A DNA stretch of 64,000 nucleotides from Ignavibacteria bacterium (GCA_013177855.1 JABLYA010000001.1:62001-126000); one strand, 5' to 3'. Counted from the first letter of the stretch, positions 1 through 8,965 are shown. Translations and numbers: made by a program. Notes: a model not told the origin generated them from the letters alone.

Positions 1-2
1 TG

Positions 3-980
3 GATAGTGTCTATTTTTCTATTTGGGCTGATGCAGATATTGGTGACTATAATGATGATTTAGCTGGATGTGATACCCTATTACAATCTGGATATGCATA
101 TAACCAGGGGTCTGATTCATATTATGGATTTAATCCCCCTGCATTTTTTATTACACTTCTCCAAGGTCCAAAAAAATTTACTGGAAATTATTCTGATACA
201 GCATATAATAATCGTGGAATGCTACTTGGTAAACAAGTTTTTGTTGGTTATAAGAACCTGCGTCCTTCTTCTTTTATGCATTATTATCAATCTCAACCGG
301 TTGATTTAAGCGATCCACAATCTCGTTTTGAGGCTCGTAATTATATTTTAGCATTAACTAAATCTGGCAATTTAATTAATCCATGTAATTGGTCTTATGG
401 TATTGTAGTAGGTGGAGTAATTTGTAATTCAATTAATCCGAGATATCTTTATTCAGGTGATCCGGTATTAAATTTTGGGTGGATTAATTCGTTTGCCGGT
501 GATCAAAGAATAATGTTGAATACAGGTCCTTTTCAACTTAAAATCAACGAGCCAGTTGATTTAATAGTGAGTTATACTGTTGGAAGGGGAAATGACGATA
601 TGAATTCTATTACAATAGCTCGAGAATATGTAAATTCTGTTATTAACGAATATAATAGGAATTTTGGTACTATAACCTCGGTAGAAAATGACCAGTATGT
701 AAATAACCGTTTAGAATTTAAGTTAGAGCAAAATTTCCCCAATCCCTTTAATTCAAGTACTGTAATAAGATGGCAATCAGCTGAAAGAGGTCGGATGTCG
801 CTGGCTATTTACGATATTCTCGGTCGTCATCTAGCTACACTCGTAGATGAGGAAAGGAATCCCGGATCTTATTACGAAACTTTAGATGCTAATAAATATA
901 ATTTATCTTCAGGTGTCTATTTTTATACATTAACTATCAATAGACATAAAGCAACTAAAAAGCTTTTATTAATAAAATAA
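3..980 (+). CDS. T9SS-sorted secreted protein, 5' end outside window
   Basis: The frame is open from the first bases of the window without a start, so the gene begins upstream. The visible 325 residues are rich in Asp, Asn, Tyr and Gly, as in extracellular domains. The last ~85 residues are a type IX secretion (Por) C-terminal sorting domain: the signature LEQNFPNPFN, then a short beta-sandwich with YDILGR and SSGVYFYTL, ending in a basic KKLLLIK tail. In this family the domain directs export across the outer membrane and is then removed. The function of the passenger is not recognised. An internal ATG at 219 is not the true start, because protein-like sequence continues upstream in the same frame. 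Confidence 0.85.
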   Translation, partial: DSVYFSIWADADIGDYNDDLAGCDTLLQSGYAYNQGSDSYYGFNPPAFFITLLQGPKKFTGNYSDTAYNNRGMLLGKQVFVGYKNLRPSSFMHYYQSQPVDLSDPQSRFEARNYILALTKSGNLINPCNWSYGIVVGGVICNSINPRYLYSGDPVLNFGWINSFAGDQRIMLNTGPFQLKINEPVDLIVSYTVGRGNDDMNSITIAREYVNSVINEYNRNFGTITSVENDQYVNNRLEFKLEQNFPNPFNSSTVIRWQSAERGRMSLAIYDILGRHLATLVDEERNPGSYYETLDANKYNLSSGVYFYTLTINRHKATKKLLLIK

Positions 981-1042
981 GTGACAAGGTAATAGATATT
1001 AAATACTGTTTAGCTCTCTATTTGGATATTAATTTCTGAAAC

Positions 1043-1074
1043 AAAAAAAAGCCACCATGATGGTGGCTTTTTTA
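1043..1074. terminator. Bidirectional rho-independent terminator
   Basis: GCCACC (1051-1056) pairs with GGTGGC (1062-1067) around a 5-base loop. The stem is flanked by an A-run on the left and a T-run on the right, so it can work in both directions. It lies between the convergent T9SS gene and the E1 gene. Confidence 0.85.
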
Positions 1075-1097
1075 TACAAGTTTGATTATGATTTAAT

Positions 1098-3191
1098 TTA
1101 ATACTGTGCTAATTTCAACGCTGCATTATAGATATCATCAACCTGTGGTAAAATTGCGTTTTCCAGAATTTTTGAGAAAGCAACTGGTGTATCTTTGCCA
1201 CCAACTCTCATCACAGGTGCATCGAGATATTCGAATGCGTATTCAGCAATTAGAGCTGCAACTTCACCGCCAAATCCACCAGTTAATTTATCTTCGTGAA
1301 CGACCAAAGCTTTTCCAGTCTTTTTAACAGTCTGGAAAATTGCTGTTTTATCAAGCGGTGCTAAGCTTCTCAAATCAAGAACTTCGACATCAATATTATG
1401 CTCTTCTTTTAATCTCTTTGCAGCTCTTAATGACCAATGAACTGTTGTACCATAAGTGATAATTGATAAGTCGTTTCCGACTCTTCTAACTCGTGCACGA
1501 CCAAATGGGAAGCAATAATTTTTAGGTGGTCTTGGTGTGGCTGCAAATGGTTGATTGTATAAGAATTTTGGTTCAAGATATAAAGTAACTCCTCGATTTC
1601 GCATTGCGCATCTTAAAAGTCCAACAGCATCATCCGCAAACGAAGGAACAACCACCCTTAAACCTGGAAGGGAAGTAAAGACTGCTTCAAGATTTTGTGA
1701 GTGATAAAGTCCACCGCCAATATAACCACCTGATGCAAGTCTAATAACTACATTCGGGACAAATTTCCCATAACTTCTCCAATAGTCATGTGAGAGCTCA
1801 ATTAATTGTTCCATTGCTGGCCAGAAATAATCTGCGAATTGTGCACCTTCAACAACTACAACGATATCATCACGATATCTTGAGAAACCTTCTGCTGTTC
1901 CAACGATAAAATCTTCAGCCAGTGGTGCGTTAAATACTCTTTTTTCACCAAATTCTTGAAGCATTCCTTTTGTAACATTGAACACTCCGCCCTTATCCTT
2001 AGAAGCGACATCCTGTCCCCAAAGGAAAGTGTTTGGATTGTTTCTAAATTCTTCCTTCAATGTTTCGTTAATTGCTTCTCTTAATGTGATCTTTGGAAGT
2101 GAGTCATCGTACTGAATTTGTTCCATTTCCTGCAATTCATGGACAGGGCAGAATTCGATTTCTCTAGGAACTACAAAATCAAAAATTGTTTTTGGATCTG
2201 GATCTGGTGCAGCTTCAGCTCTTTTTGCTGCTTCTTCGACTTCAATTTCATTAGCTCTTTCGATTTCGAGAATTTCTTTTTCTGTAAGAATATTATTGAG
2301 AATTAAATAATTTCTGAATCTTGGTAGGGGATCGAGTTTTTTAGCTTCTTCCAATTCTTCTTTAGAACGATATAATTCGTGACGATCTGAATTGCTATGG
2401 GCATGAATTCGAACACAATCGGCTTCAACCATTGCAGGTCCACGACCACTCTGGACGTAGTCAATTGCTTCCTGCATTCCTCTCCAGGAATCGAATGGAT
2501 TGGTTCCATCAACAATAATTCGTTTAAGGTTTTTCATTCCTTCAAAATTTTCTGATACATATCTATTTGCGGTTTGAACAGTTAAAGGAACCGAAATTCC
2601 ATATCTGTTATTTTGAATTACAAAGATCACAGGGACCTGTTCACGATTTGCTCCGTTGACTGCTTCATAAAAATATCCTTCACTTGTTGAAGCTTCACCA
2701 GAGCTGAAGTAAGCGATTTCGTCACCGCCATAAGTTTTTATCGCTCTTGCGACTCCGACTGCGTGAAGTGCATGGTTGGCGACGCAGCTTGATACATTTT
2801 GAATTCTAATTTCAGGTTTGGCGAAATGGTTACTCATATGTCTGCCGCCGCTTGCAACATCCGTTGCTTTTGATAATCCATTAAGAATTATTTCTTCTGG
2901 AGTAATACCTGCAGCTAAAACTGTGAGCATATCACGATAGTATGGAAAAAGAAAATCTTTGTTCTGTCTAAAGCTTAACCCTAACATTAATTGAATACCA
3001 TCGTGACCTGCGAAAGGTGCATGGTAAGACCAGCCCTTGTTTTGTCTTAGGTAAACTGCTGCTTTTTCATCCAGGAGACGGCCAAGATGCATTAATTGGT
3101 ACCATTTACGAAGAGTATTTGGGTGAACATTTAAATCTAGATCATCTAAACCGACTAGCTCGAGTTGTAAGCTGTTTTTTAAGTCTTTCAT
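1098..3191 (-). CDS. Branched-chain 2-oxoacid dehydrogenase E1, fused alpha and beta subunits
   Basis: This is the thiamine-diphosphate E1 component that decarboxylates 2-oxo acids and passes the acyl group to the lipoyl arm of E2. The protein has 697 residues. Residues ~25-330 are the alpha domain, with the ThDP/Mg motif GEASTSEG (165-172) closing with NN (194-195). Residues ~365-697 are the beta domain (transketolase pyrimidine-binding fold, then a C-terminal domain). The fused layout is typical of branched-chain enzymes in Bacteroidota, but pyruvate cannot be excluded as substrate from sequence. No E2 or E3 gene is adjacent, so the complex is assembled from dispersed loci. Transcription ends at the shared terminator near 1060. 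Confidence 0.88.
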   Translation of the reverse strand: MKDLKNSLQLELVGLDDLDLNVHPNTLRKWYQLMHLGRLLDEKAAVYLRQNKGWSYHAPFAGHDGIQLMLGLSFRQNKDFLFPYYRDMLTVLAAGITPEEIILNGLSKATDVASGGRHMSNHFAKPEIRIQNVSSCVANHALHAVGVARAIKTYGGDEIAYFSSGEASTSEGYFYEAVNGANREQVPVIFVIQNNRYGISVPLTVQTANRYVSENFEGMKNLKRIIVDGTNPFDSWRGMQEAIDYVQSGRGPAMVEADCVRIHAHSNSDRHELYRSKEELEEAKKLDPLPRFRNYLILNNILTEKEILEIERANEIEVEEAAKRAEAAPDPDPKTIFDFVVPREIEFCPVHELQEMEQIQYDDSLPKITLREAINETLKEEFRNNPNTFLWGQDVASKDKGGVFNVTKGMLQEFGEKRVFNAPLAEDFIVGTAEGFSRYRDDIVVVVEGAQFADYFWPAMEQLIELSHDYWRSYGKFVPNVVIRLASGGYIGGGLYHSQNLEAVFTSLPGLRVVVPSFADDAVGLLRCAMRNRGVTLYLEPKFLYNQPFAATPRPPKNYCFPFGRARVRRVGNDLSIITYGTTVHWSLRAAKRLKEEHNIDVEVLDLRSLAPLDKTAIFQTVKKTGKALVVHEDKLTGGFGGEVAALIAEYAFEYLDAPVMRVGGKDTPVAFSKILENAILPQVDDIYNAALKLAQY

Positions 3192-3443
3192 TTTTTAACC
3201 TTAATTTGTTTCTGTTATTCTCATCTCTAATATATTTAATTATTCCTCCCTTATTCAATGTAATTTTTGTGGGAGAATTCGCTCAAATAACAATTGCGTA
3301 TTGAAAAAAGTTCTAAATTTTTACCCTAAAATCTGGAGTGAGTAATTTTTCGTTTTTATTTATAGCGATAAAGAAAAAGGCAAGGTTTAGAATTATTATG
3401 CAGAATTTATAAGAAGAATTGAGATTGGAGAATTTTAAAGATT

Positions 3444-3528
3444 CAACTCCTTCAGGGTTGGAATTTTTTTTGACGATATTACCCGAGTGCAACGCGGGGC
3501 TATTCAAATTCAACTCCTTCGGAGTTGA
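3444..3528 (-). repeat. Palindromic repeat cluster A: two TTC-loop hairpins and a GC-rich arm
   Basis: Hairpin 3444-3460 is an imperfect CAACTC/GGGTTG stem. Hairpin 3511-3527 is a perfect 7-bp stem (CAACTCC/GGAGTTG) with a TTC loop. On the minus strand the second one is followed by GAATTTGAATA and then a second GC-rich imperfect hairpin at 3482-3500. This gives a two-hairpin unit resembling REP/BIME-like elements. Confidence 0.65.
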
Positions 3529-3579
3529 GAAAATTCTCCAAAAAAGAGTTTGATTTAATTTCCGTTAATTGAAAATCAA

Positions 3580-3699
3580 ATCCAGAATGGATGAAATTAT
3601 GATAGATAAAATTGAAGGCACAAGAAAAAACAAAATCCTGAAGGGATGATATTGTGAATAACAAATGAACAGGGCAAAATTTCAACACGCTGGAATTTT
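3580..3699 (+). repeat. Two diverged direct copies of a 31-bp hairpin repeat plus a long hairpin
   Basis: Copies lie at 3580-3610 and 3635-3665. Each starts with a 5-bp palindrome around GAA (ATCCA/TGGAT and ATCCT/GGGAT) followed by a related tail of the form GATGAxATTxTGA. Arm bases differ between the copies, yet pairing is kept. Hairpin 3676-3699 (9-bp stem, 6-base loop) follows the second copy. The tail resembles the GAATTTGAATA spacer of cluster A in inverse orientation. Confidence 0.6.
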
Positions 3700-3719
3700 A
3701 CAATTGATTTGATAATGTC

Positions 3720-3788
3720 ACTCCTTCGGAGTTTTGATTTTTTAGTTTGTATGAATTTTATTCTATAAAAATTTCACCACTTCGTGGT
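3720..3788 (-). repeat. Two short TTC-loop palindromes
   Basis: ACTCC-TTC-GGAGT at 3720-3732 and ACCAC-TTC-GTGGT at 3776-3788. Both are perfect 5-bp stems with the same triloop as cluster A, in the same orientation. They look like truncated copies of the same element. Confidence 0.6.
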
Positions 3789-3793
3789 TGATT

Positions 3794-3877
3794 CTACAAA
3801 TAGGTCGCTCCGATGGAGCTTTGATTTTTTTTGTTCTTGTTTTCTCTACAAATAGGTCGCTTCTACGAAGCTTTTTT
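3794..3877 (+). repeat. Two direct copies of a palindromic repeat, 52 bases apart
   Basis: Copies start at 3794 and 3846. They share the first 15 bases, CTACAAATAGGTCGC, then carry palindromes with different arms (GCTCC-GAT-GGAGC and GCTTC-TAC-GAAGC), and end in CTTT followed by T-rich sequence. Conserved flank with changed but still complementary arms suggests that the structure, not the arm sequence, is maintained. Confidence 0.65.
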
Positions 3878-3984
3878 AAATTCAAAAAACACATCTTGAC
3901 CATTCGAAAATCAAAAAATCTTCAATCTGTTCACTCATTTACAATAAAAAGATTTTTGATTTTGTTCAATTAACTAAATGTTCC

Positions 3985-4015
3985 TTCAAAATCCTTTCAT
4001 CATTTCTTAAGTTTG
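3985..4015 (+). promoter_or_regulatory. Candidate promoter for the glcD-like operon
   Basis: A -7 element TAAGTTTG (4008-4015) matches TAnnTTTG exactly. The -33 position, 20 bases upstream, reads TTC instead of TTG. The predicted start of transcription lies shortly before the ATG at 4035. This is weaker than the perfect matches elsewhere in the window. Confidence 0.4.
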
Positions 4016-4034
4016 AAAAAAATTGAGTCTAAAA

Positions 4035-5483
4035 ATGAACAAAGAAATTGTCTTACGAAAAATTAAATCAATTGTCGGGAACGAAAACTTCTCAGATTCA
4101 CAAGAACACAGAATTGTTTATTCTTACGATGCAACTCCTATTTTTTATCATTTACCTGATGCGGTTGTTTTTCCTGAATCGGTAGATCAAATAATTGAGA
4201 TTTTAAAATTAGCTAACGAAGAAAAATTTGCAGTGATTCCAAGAGGTGCTGGTACAGGCTTGAGTGGTGGTAGCGTGCCTGTTGAAGATTCAATTGTTTT
4301 AGTGATGACTAAGTGGAGAAAAATTTTAGAAGTTGATGTAGATAACCAAACTATCCTTGTAGAACCCGGAGTAATTACCGAACAGATAGATCTTGAAGCA
4401 ATGAAATATAATCTCTTCTATCCACCAGATCCGGGAAGTATTAAAGTCTGCACAATTGGTGGTAATGTTGCTGAAAATGCGGGCGGCTTGCGAGGATTAA
4501 AGTATGGCGTCACTAAAAATTATGTAATGGGACTTGAATTTATCTCGCCGACTGGAGAATTAATCTGGATCGGTGGAAAAAATTATAAAGACGTTGCTGG
4601 TTATAATTTGCGTGATGTAATGATTGGGAGTGAAGGCACACTCGGTATCTTTACAAAAATTCTTTTGAGGATTATTCCTAGACCAAAACTTTCGAAAACT
4701 ATTCTTGCTGCATTCTCTTCTGTTATTGACAGCGGCAAAGCTGTTTCTGATATAACGGCTTCAGGTATCATTCCATCGATGCTTGAGTTTCTTGATAATA
4801 CAACAATCAAATGTGTGGAAGATTATGCAAGAGTTGGTTTAGACACAACAATAGAATCACTCTTAATAATTGAGGTTGATGGAAAGACTTCTGAGGTTGA
4901 ATATGATCAGAATAAAATAAAAGAAATTTGTCAGAAGAATAATGCTCTCTATGTCAAAATTGCACAAGATGAAAACGAAGCAAATAAATTAAAAGCAGCT
5001 CGAAGAAGTGCATTCTCAGCCTTAGCCCGAGTTAGTCCAACTACAATACTTGAAGATGCAACTGTTCCAAGATCTAAGTTGCCAAAAATGCTGGAAAAGA
5101 TAAAACAGATTGTTAACGAAGAAGGTGTATTGCTTGGAAATTTTGGACATGCTGGAGATGGTAACTTACATCCAACCTGTTTGACAGATGAACGAGACAG
5201 CGAAAAATTACATCGTGCGGAAAGAACTTTTGAAAGAATTTTTAATGAAGCAATCAAGCTTGGTGGAACAATAACAGGGGAGCATGGAACTGGTTTATCT
5301 AAGAAAAAATTTCTTGAGCTTCAATTTGGAAGTGCGGGAATAGAGTTTATGAAAAAATTAAAGACTGTTATTGATCCCAATAATATTTTAAATCCTGGAA
5401 AAATTTTTACTCTAAAACCAAAATGCGAAGGCAGACTGCCTAATTCTATAAACGAAATCAAAAAATTTGAGGAACATTTATGA
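4035..5483 (+). CDS. FAD-linked oxidase, glycolate/D-lactate dehydrogenase subunit D type
   Basis: This enzyme oxidises a 2-hydroxy acid (glycolate or D-lactate type) with FAD and hands electrons to an iron-sulfur partner. Residues ~40-215 are the FAD-binding PCMH domain with RGAGTGLSGGS (~70-80) and IGGNVAENAGG (~141-151). The remainder is the FAD-oxidase C-terminal domain, with GHAGDGNLHP (~370-379) and TGEHGTGLSKKKF. I prefer the ATG at 4035 to an in-frame TTG at 4023, because family members start near this point. The GlcF-like subunit lies one gene downstream, and the stop overlaps the next start by 4 bases. Glycolate and D-lactate cannot be told apart from sequence, so I give no symbol. 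Confidence 0.85.
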   Translation: MNKEIVLRKIKSIVGNENFSDSQEHRIVYSYDATPIFYHLPDAVVFPESVDQIIEILKLANEEKFAVIPRGAGTGLSGGSVPVEDSIVLVMTKWRKILEVDVDNQTILVEPGVITEQIDLEAMKYNLFYPPDPGSIKVCTIGGNVAENAGGLRGLKYGVTKNYVMGLEFISPTGELIWIGGKNYKDVAGYNLRDVMIGSEGTLGIFTKILLRIIPRPKLSKTILAAFSSVIDSGKAVSDITASGIIPSMLEFLDNTTIKCVEDYARVGLDTTIESLLIIEVDGKTSEVEYDQNKIKEICQKNNALYVKIAQDENEANKLKAARRSAFSALARVSPTTILEDATVPRSKLPKMLEKIKQIVNEEGVLLGNFGHAGDGNLHPTCLTDERDSEKLHRAERTFERIFNEAIKLGGTITGEHGTGLSKKKFLELQFGSAGIEFMKKLKTVIDPNNILNPGKIFTLKPKCEGRLPNSINEIKKFEEHL

Positions 5484-6379
5484 AAAGTAATTTTCGAAAA
5501 ATTTTTATAGTGATATTCTTTTCGAAGTTACTTTTCGCTCAAAGTGAATTTAATGTCCGACTTTATAACTCTGATAAAATTTTACAAAAGGATGAAGTAT
5601 TAAAATTTCTCCCTGTTGAAAGAGAACTAATTCAATCTGAAATTTTAGCAAATTACGGATACATATTCGATGACACTCTGCTTCAAAGATATTTTTTGAA
5701 ACAAATCTGGTATGAGCCGAAGACGAAAGAATTCCCGCAATTAAAAGAAATTGACTCAATCAATTTTTCTCTTCTTTACGAATTAAATAAGAACAACGAA
5801 AGAACATGCTGGGAAAATGTAAAAAAGTTTAGACCCATTCTTGATGATATTCAAAAATCTTACTTCAGCTATTGTTTTGAAAATTCAAATTACAAATCGA
5901 TTGCAAAACGAAGATTTAAATTAAAACCATTTAATTATTGCTTCAGACAGGTTTTTTATATTCCAAGATTAGAGTTGCCAGTTGGAGTTTGGGATTTTGA
6001 ACGATTCTTTGCTGAAGAAGATTTTGATGTTAAGGAATATGCATTCTTCAAGTGGGCAAACGATGTTCGTGGGATTCTCTTTCGTGGTTATTTTTCTAAG
6101 GATGGTAAGTTGCTTCAACTTGATGAAGTTGGAGTTGATCCTGGACTCAATCTCGGAAAAGTTGTGACGGAAAATTATCTCGACTCACTTGGAAGGATTT
6201 TTGTTCATTATAATCTTGATTGCCGTGACAGCGATATTAAAAAGATTGCCAGAATTCTGGATTATGACGATAAGTCAATTAAAAAGGAAGTATTACTTCT
6301 CGAAGATGATGAATATCTGTATGTTCAAATTTCAACAAAGGAATATTTCATTGAAACTGGATTGAGGAAGAAAAAATGA
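5480..6379 (+). CDS. Exported protein of unknown function between glcD- and glcF-like genes
   Basis: 299 residues. The N-terminus is a signal peptide (basic start, hydrophobic core, likely cleavage after LLFAQ). The mature part is rich in charged and aromatic residues, has no membrane segment, and I do not recognise a domain. The ATG overlaps the upstream stop, and its own stop overlaps the GlcF-like start, so it is translationally coupled on both sides. The coupling is odd because both neighbours are expected to act at the cytoplasmic face. Confidence 0.7.
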   Translation: MKSNFRKIFIVIFFSKLLFAQSEFNVRLYNSDKILQKDEVLKFLPVERELIQSEILANYGYIFDDTLLQRYFLKQIWYEPKTKEFPQLKEIDSINFSLLYELNKNNERTCWENVKKFRPILDDIQKSYFSYCFENSNYKSIAKRRFKLKPFNYCFRQVFYIPRLELPVGVWDFERFFAEEDFDVKEYAFFKWANDVRGILFRGYFSKDGKLLQLDEVGVDPGLNLGKVVTENYLDSLGRIFVHYNLDCRDSDIKKIARILDYDDKSIKKEVLLLEDDEYLYVQISTKEYFIETGLRKKK

Positions 6380-7662
6380 ATTCAGGTTTTTATTTTAATT
6401 TAGAACTGCCATCAGAAGAAATTTTATCAAGTTGTATTCATTGTGGAATGTGTTTACAAGCCTGTCCGACCTACAATTTGACATTTGATGAAGTTTCATC
6501 ACCAAGAGGCAGAATTAGATTAATTAAATATGTAGCTGAAGGTAAATTGTCGCTGACTGAAAAGTTTGCTTATGAGATGAATTTTTGTCTTGATTGTCAG
6601 GCGTGTGAAACTGCCTGTCCAGCTGGTGTGAAATATGGTTCACTTGTAGAAGCAGCTCGGGTTCATGTTGAGCAAAGTGAATTTACATCATCAACTTCAA
6701 GTTTAATTAAGAAAGTGGCGTTTCGAAAAATCTTGCCTAATTTTAAGTTGTTAAAATTTCTTTCCAGACTTTTAAGATTTTATCAAAAATCATCTTTAAG
6801 AAAATGGATTGAAGGCGTTTTGAAAATAATTTCGAAAAAGCTTTATGAAGTTAATCGACTTTCTCCAGAAATATCTGATTTCTTTTCAGATGAAATTTTC
6901 CCGGAAATAGTCCCGGCAAAAGGTGATAAAAAATTTGTTGTATTATTTCCTGTCGGTTGTTTGATGAATGTAATGTTTTCCGATATAAACAAAGATACAG
7001 TTGAATTACTTTCAAAACTTGGTTGTGAAGTTATAATTCCCAAAAAACAAACATGTTGTGGTTCACTGCCAGCACATAATGGTGATTTAGAACAAGCACG
7101 AAAATTGGCAAAGGCAACAATAGATAGTTTTTCAAATTATCATTACGATTTTATTATTTCTAATTCGGCAGGATGCGGTGCATTTATGAAAGAGTATGGA
7201 CATATCTTAAGCAATGATAAAGATTACTCAAAAAAAGCAAAAGAATTTTCTTCTAAGGTAAAAGATATTATGGAATTCATTTACCAAAATTTCGATTTAA
7301 ATCAGCTTGGGGTTAAAGCAGATATAGATGTGACTTATCATGAAGCATGTCATTTAGTTCACACTCAAAAAATTTCAGAGGAACCAAAACAAGTTTTGAA
7401 ACAGATCAAAGGTTTACGATTAATCCCACTCAATGAAGCAACCTGGTGTTGCGGCTCGGCTGGAATTTATAATATTGTTAATTATGATTCGTCAATGCAA
7501 ATTCTTGAAAGAAAAATGAACAATATAAAATCTACCAATGCAAAAGTTGTATTGACTGGCAACCCAGGTTGTCTTGGTCAAATTCGTTATGGAACTGAGA
7601 AGTTTAATGTATCTGCGGAAGTAATTCATCCAGTTACATTGCTGAATAGAATCATTAATTAA
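6376..7662 (+). CDS. Iron-sulfur oxidoreductase, GlcF-like subunit
   Basis: 428 residues. Two classical [4Fe-4S] motifs lie at C20-x2-C23-x2-C26-x3-C30 and C71-x2-C74-x2-C77-x3-C81. They are followed by two cysteine-rich CCG domains (CCGSLPAHNGD in the first, CCGSAGIYN in the second), as in heterodisulfide-reductase subunit B and GlcF. It is the expected electron-accepting partner of the FAD subunit at 4035-5483, passing electrons toward the quinone pool. It ends the tightly overlapping three-gene unit; the next gene starts 31 bases later. Confidence 0.85.
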   Translation: MNSGFYFNLELPSEEILSSCIHCGMCLQACPTYNLTFDEVSSPRGRIRLIKYVAEGKLSLTEKFAYEMNFCLDCQACETACPAGVKYGSLVEAARVHVEQSEFTSSTSSLIKKVAFRKILPNFKLLKFLSRLLRFYQKSSLRKWIEGVLKIISKKLYEVNRLSPEISDFFSDEIFPEIVPAKGDKKFVVLFPVGCLMNVMFSDINKDTVELLSKLGCEVIIPKKQTCCGSLPAHNGDLEQARKLAKATIDSFSNYHYDFIISNSAGCGAFMKEYGHILSNDKDYSKKAKEFSSKVKDIMEFIYQNFDLNQLGVKADIDVTYHEACHLVHTQKISEEPKQVLKQIKGLRLIPLNEATWCCGSAGIYNIVNYDSSMQILERKMNNIKSTNAKVVLTGNPGCLGQIRYGTEKFNVSAEVIHPVTLLNRIIN

Positions 7663-7693
7663 ATTAAAAACTTAAAAATTGAATGGTGTTTTT

Positions 7694-8584
7694 ATGAAAA
7701 GAAGTTTAATAATTATTTCTATCTCAATGATTTTAATTTTTGGCTGCGAAACTTACAAAGAAAAAGGTTTACCTGAATATATTAAGGAAATTAATGACTG
7801 GCATCAAAAGAGAATTGAGAATTTAAAGAAAGAAAATGGATGGTTAAATCTTGTAGGGTTGTTTTTCTTGAAAGAAGGAGAAAATACATTTGGTTCGGGG
7901 AAAGAAAACGATTTTGTAATAGATGATAAAGAATTGCCAGAAAAGATATGCACATTCATTCTGAAAGATACATTAGTTGAAATGATTTCAAATGATAATG
8001 TTAATTTAATGGTGGATAGCGCTTCAGTTAAGCGAACATTCCTGAATCACGATTTAACTGGAAAACCGACTATTGTTTCTTACAAAAGTTATAGATGGTT
8101 CATCATAAAAAGGGGAGACAAGTTTGCATTACGAGTAAGAAACTTAGACGCTCCTTTGGTGAAAGAATTTAAAGGTATTGAACGATTTCCGGTGAACGAG
8201 GATTGGAAAGTTACTGCTGAATTTATTCCTTACAATCCACCTAAAGAAGTAATGGTTCCATCAATAATTGGAATTCCGGAAAAGGAGATATCGCCGGGAA
8301 GAGTTAGATTTCAAATTAAAGATAAAACTTATGAGCTTGAAGCACTTGATAGCGGAGATAAATTGTTTTTTGTTTTTGCCGATGAAACAAATGGTAAAGA
8401 AACTTACGGTGCTGGAAGATTTCTATATGCAGATAAACCTGATTCGAATGGAAAAGTAATTTTGGATTTTAATAAAGCATACAATCCACCTTGTGCATTT
8501 ACTCATTATGCAACCTGTCCACTACCCACACCAGAAAATTTTCTCAAATTAAGAGTAACTGCTGGCGAAAAGAAATTTAAGTAA
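7694..8584 (+). CDS. DUF1684 family lipoprotein
   Basis: The protein begins MKRSLIIISISM and has a lipobox LIFGC, so it should be lipid-anchored. The remainder matches what I know of DUF1684: an N-terminal WH..R...L...NGWL(N/T)L(V/A)GL(F/Y)(F/W)L motif near residues 30-55, an FHA-like beta core, and a C-terminal DFN(K/R)AYNPPCAF..YATCPLP..EN signature. The biochemical function of the family is unknown. ATG 7694 is chosen over an upstream TTG (7679) because it gives a standard lipoprotein signal. It probably shares the upstream transcript; the next gene has its own promoter. Confidence 0.8.
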   Translation: MKRSLIIISISMILIFGCETYKEKGLPEYIKEINDWHQKRIENLKKENGWLNLVGLFFLKEGENTFGSGKENDFVIDDKELPEKICTFILKDTLVEMISNDNVNLMVDSASVKRTFLNHDLTGKPTIVSYKSYRWFIIKRGDKFALRVRNLDAPLVKEFKGIERFPVNEDWKVTAEFIPYNPPKEVMVPSIIGIPEKEISPGRVRFQIKDKTYELEALDSGDKLFFVFADETNGKETYGAGRFLYADKPDSNGKVILDFNKAYNPPCAFTHYATCPLPTPENFLKLRVTAGEKKFK

Positions 8585-8615
8585 TTGATTTTAGAGTATA
8601 TTATTTTTATTTTTG
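8585..8615 (+). promoter_or_regulatory. Promoter of rplU-rpmA, TTG-N20-TAnnTTTG
   Basis: TTG at 8585-8587, exactly 20 bases, then TATTTTTG at 8608-8615: a full match to the Bacteroidota primary-sigma consensus. It begins directly after the stop of the DUF1684 gene and leaves a leader of about 25-30 bases before rplU. Confidence 0.65.
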
Positions 8616-8647
8616 TTTGCTAATCATTAATGAAAGGATTATATCTA

Positions 8648-8956
8648 ATGGAAGCAGTAGTAAATATTGCTGGATTTCAATTTAAAGTAAAAGAGAACGA
8701 TAAAATTTATATCCCCAAATTGGATGTCGAGGTAGGGAAGAATATTGAATTAAAAAATGTTTTAATGTTAATAAATGGCGATAAAGTCCAGATTGGTCAA
8801 CCCTACATCGATGGTAAAACTATTACAGCAAAAGTTCTTGAACATACAAAAGACGATAAAGTCCTTGTTTTCAAAAAGAAAAGAAGAAAAGATTATAAAA
8901 AGTTGAGAGGACATCGTCAGCATTTAACAAGAATATTAATTGAAAAGATAAATTAG
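8648..8956 (+). CDS. rplU: 50S ribosomal protein L21
   Basis: Binds 23S rRNA in the large subunit. 102 residues from ATG 8648, the usual L21 length, beginning MEAVVNIAGFQFKV and ending with the conserved basic region KKKRRKDYKKLRGHRQ...T.I.I..I. An in-frame ATG at 8630 would add six residues, but an AAAGG ribosome-binding site at 8633-8637 sits between the two and fits ATG 8648. L27 follows after 9 bases, the near-universal rplU-rpmA pairing. Confidence 0.95.
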   Translation: MEAVVNIAGFQFKVKENDKIYIPKLDVEVGKNIELKNVLMLINGDKVQIGQPYIDGKTITAKVLEHTKDDKVLVFKKKRRKDYKKLRGHRQHLTRILIEKIN

Positions 8957-8965
8957 AGGTGAATT

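Larger units (their letters stand above)
3192..4034. other. Intergenic region filled with small palindromic repeats
   Basis: This 840-base gap lies between divergent genes. I see no convincing coding region: short open frames have low-complexity, Lys/Phe/Ile-rich translations. It holds about ten small hairpins between 3444 and 3877, listed separately, and presumably the two outward promoters. The 100 bases next to the E1 gene are repeat-free. Confidence 0.7.

Noticed and set aside
3313-3973. Several open frames of 60-66 codons in the repeat-rich gap
   Set aside because: They run across the hairpins on both strands, have low-complexity translations and no ribosome-binding sites or family features.
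3192-4034. Short repeats that might be a CRISPR array
   Set aside because: Repeats are unevenly spaced, differ in sequence and orientation, and are single palindromes; there are no uniform spacers or cas genes.
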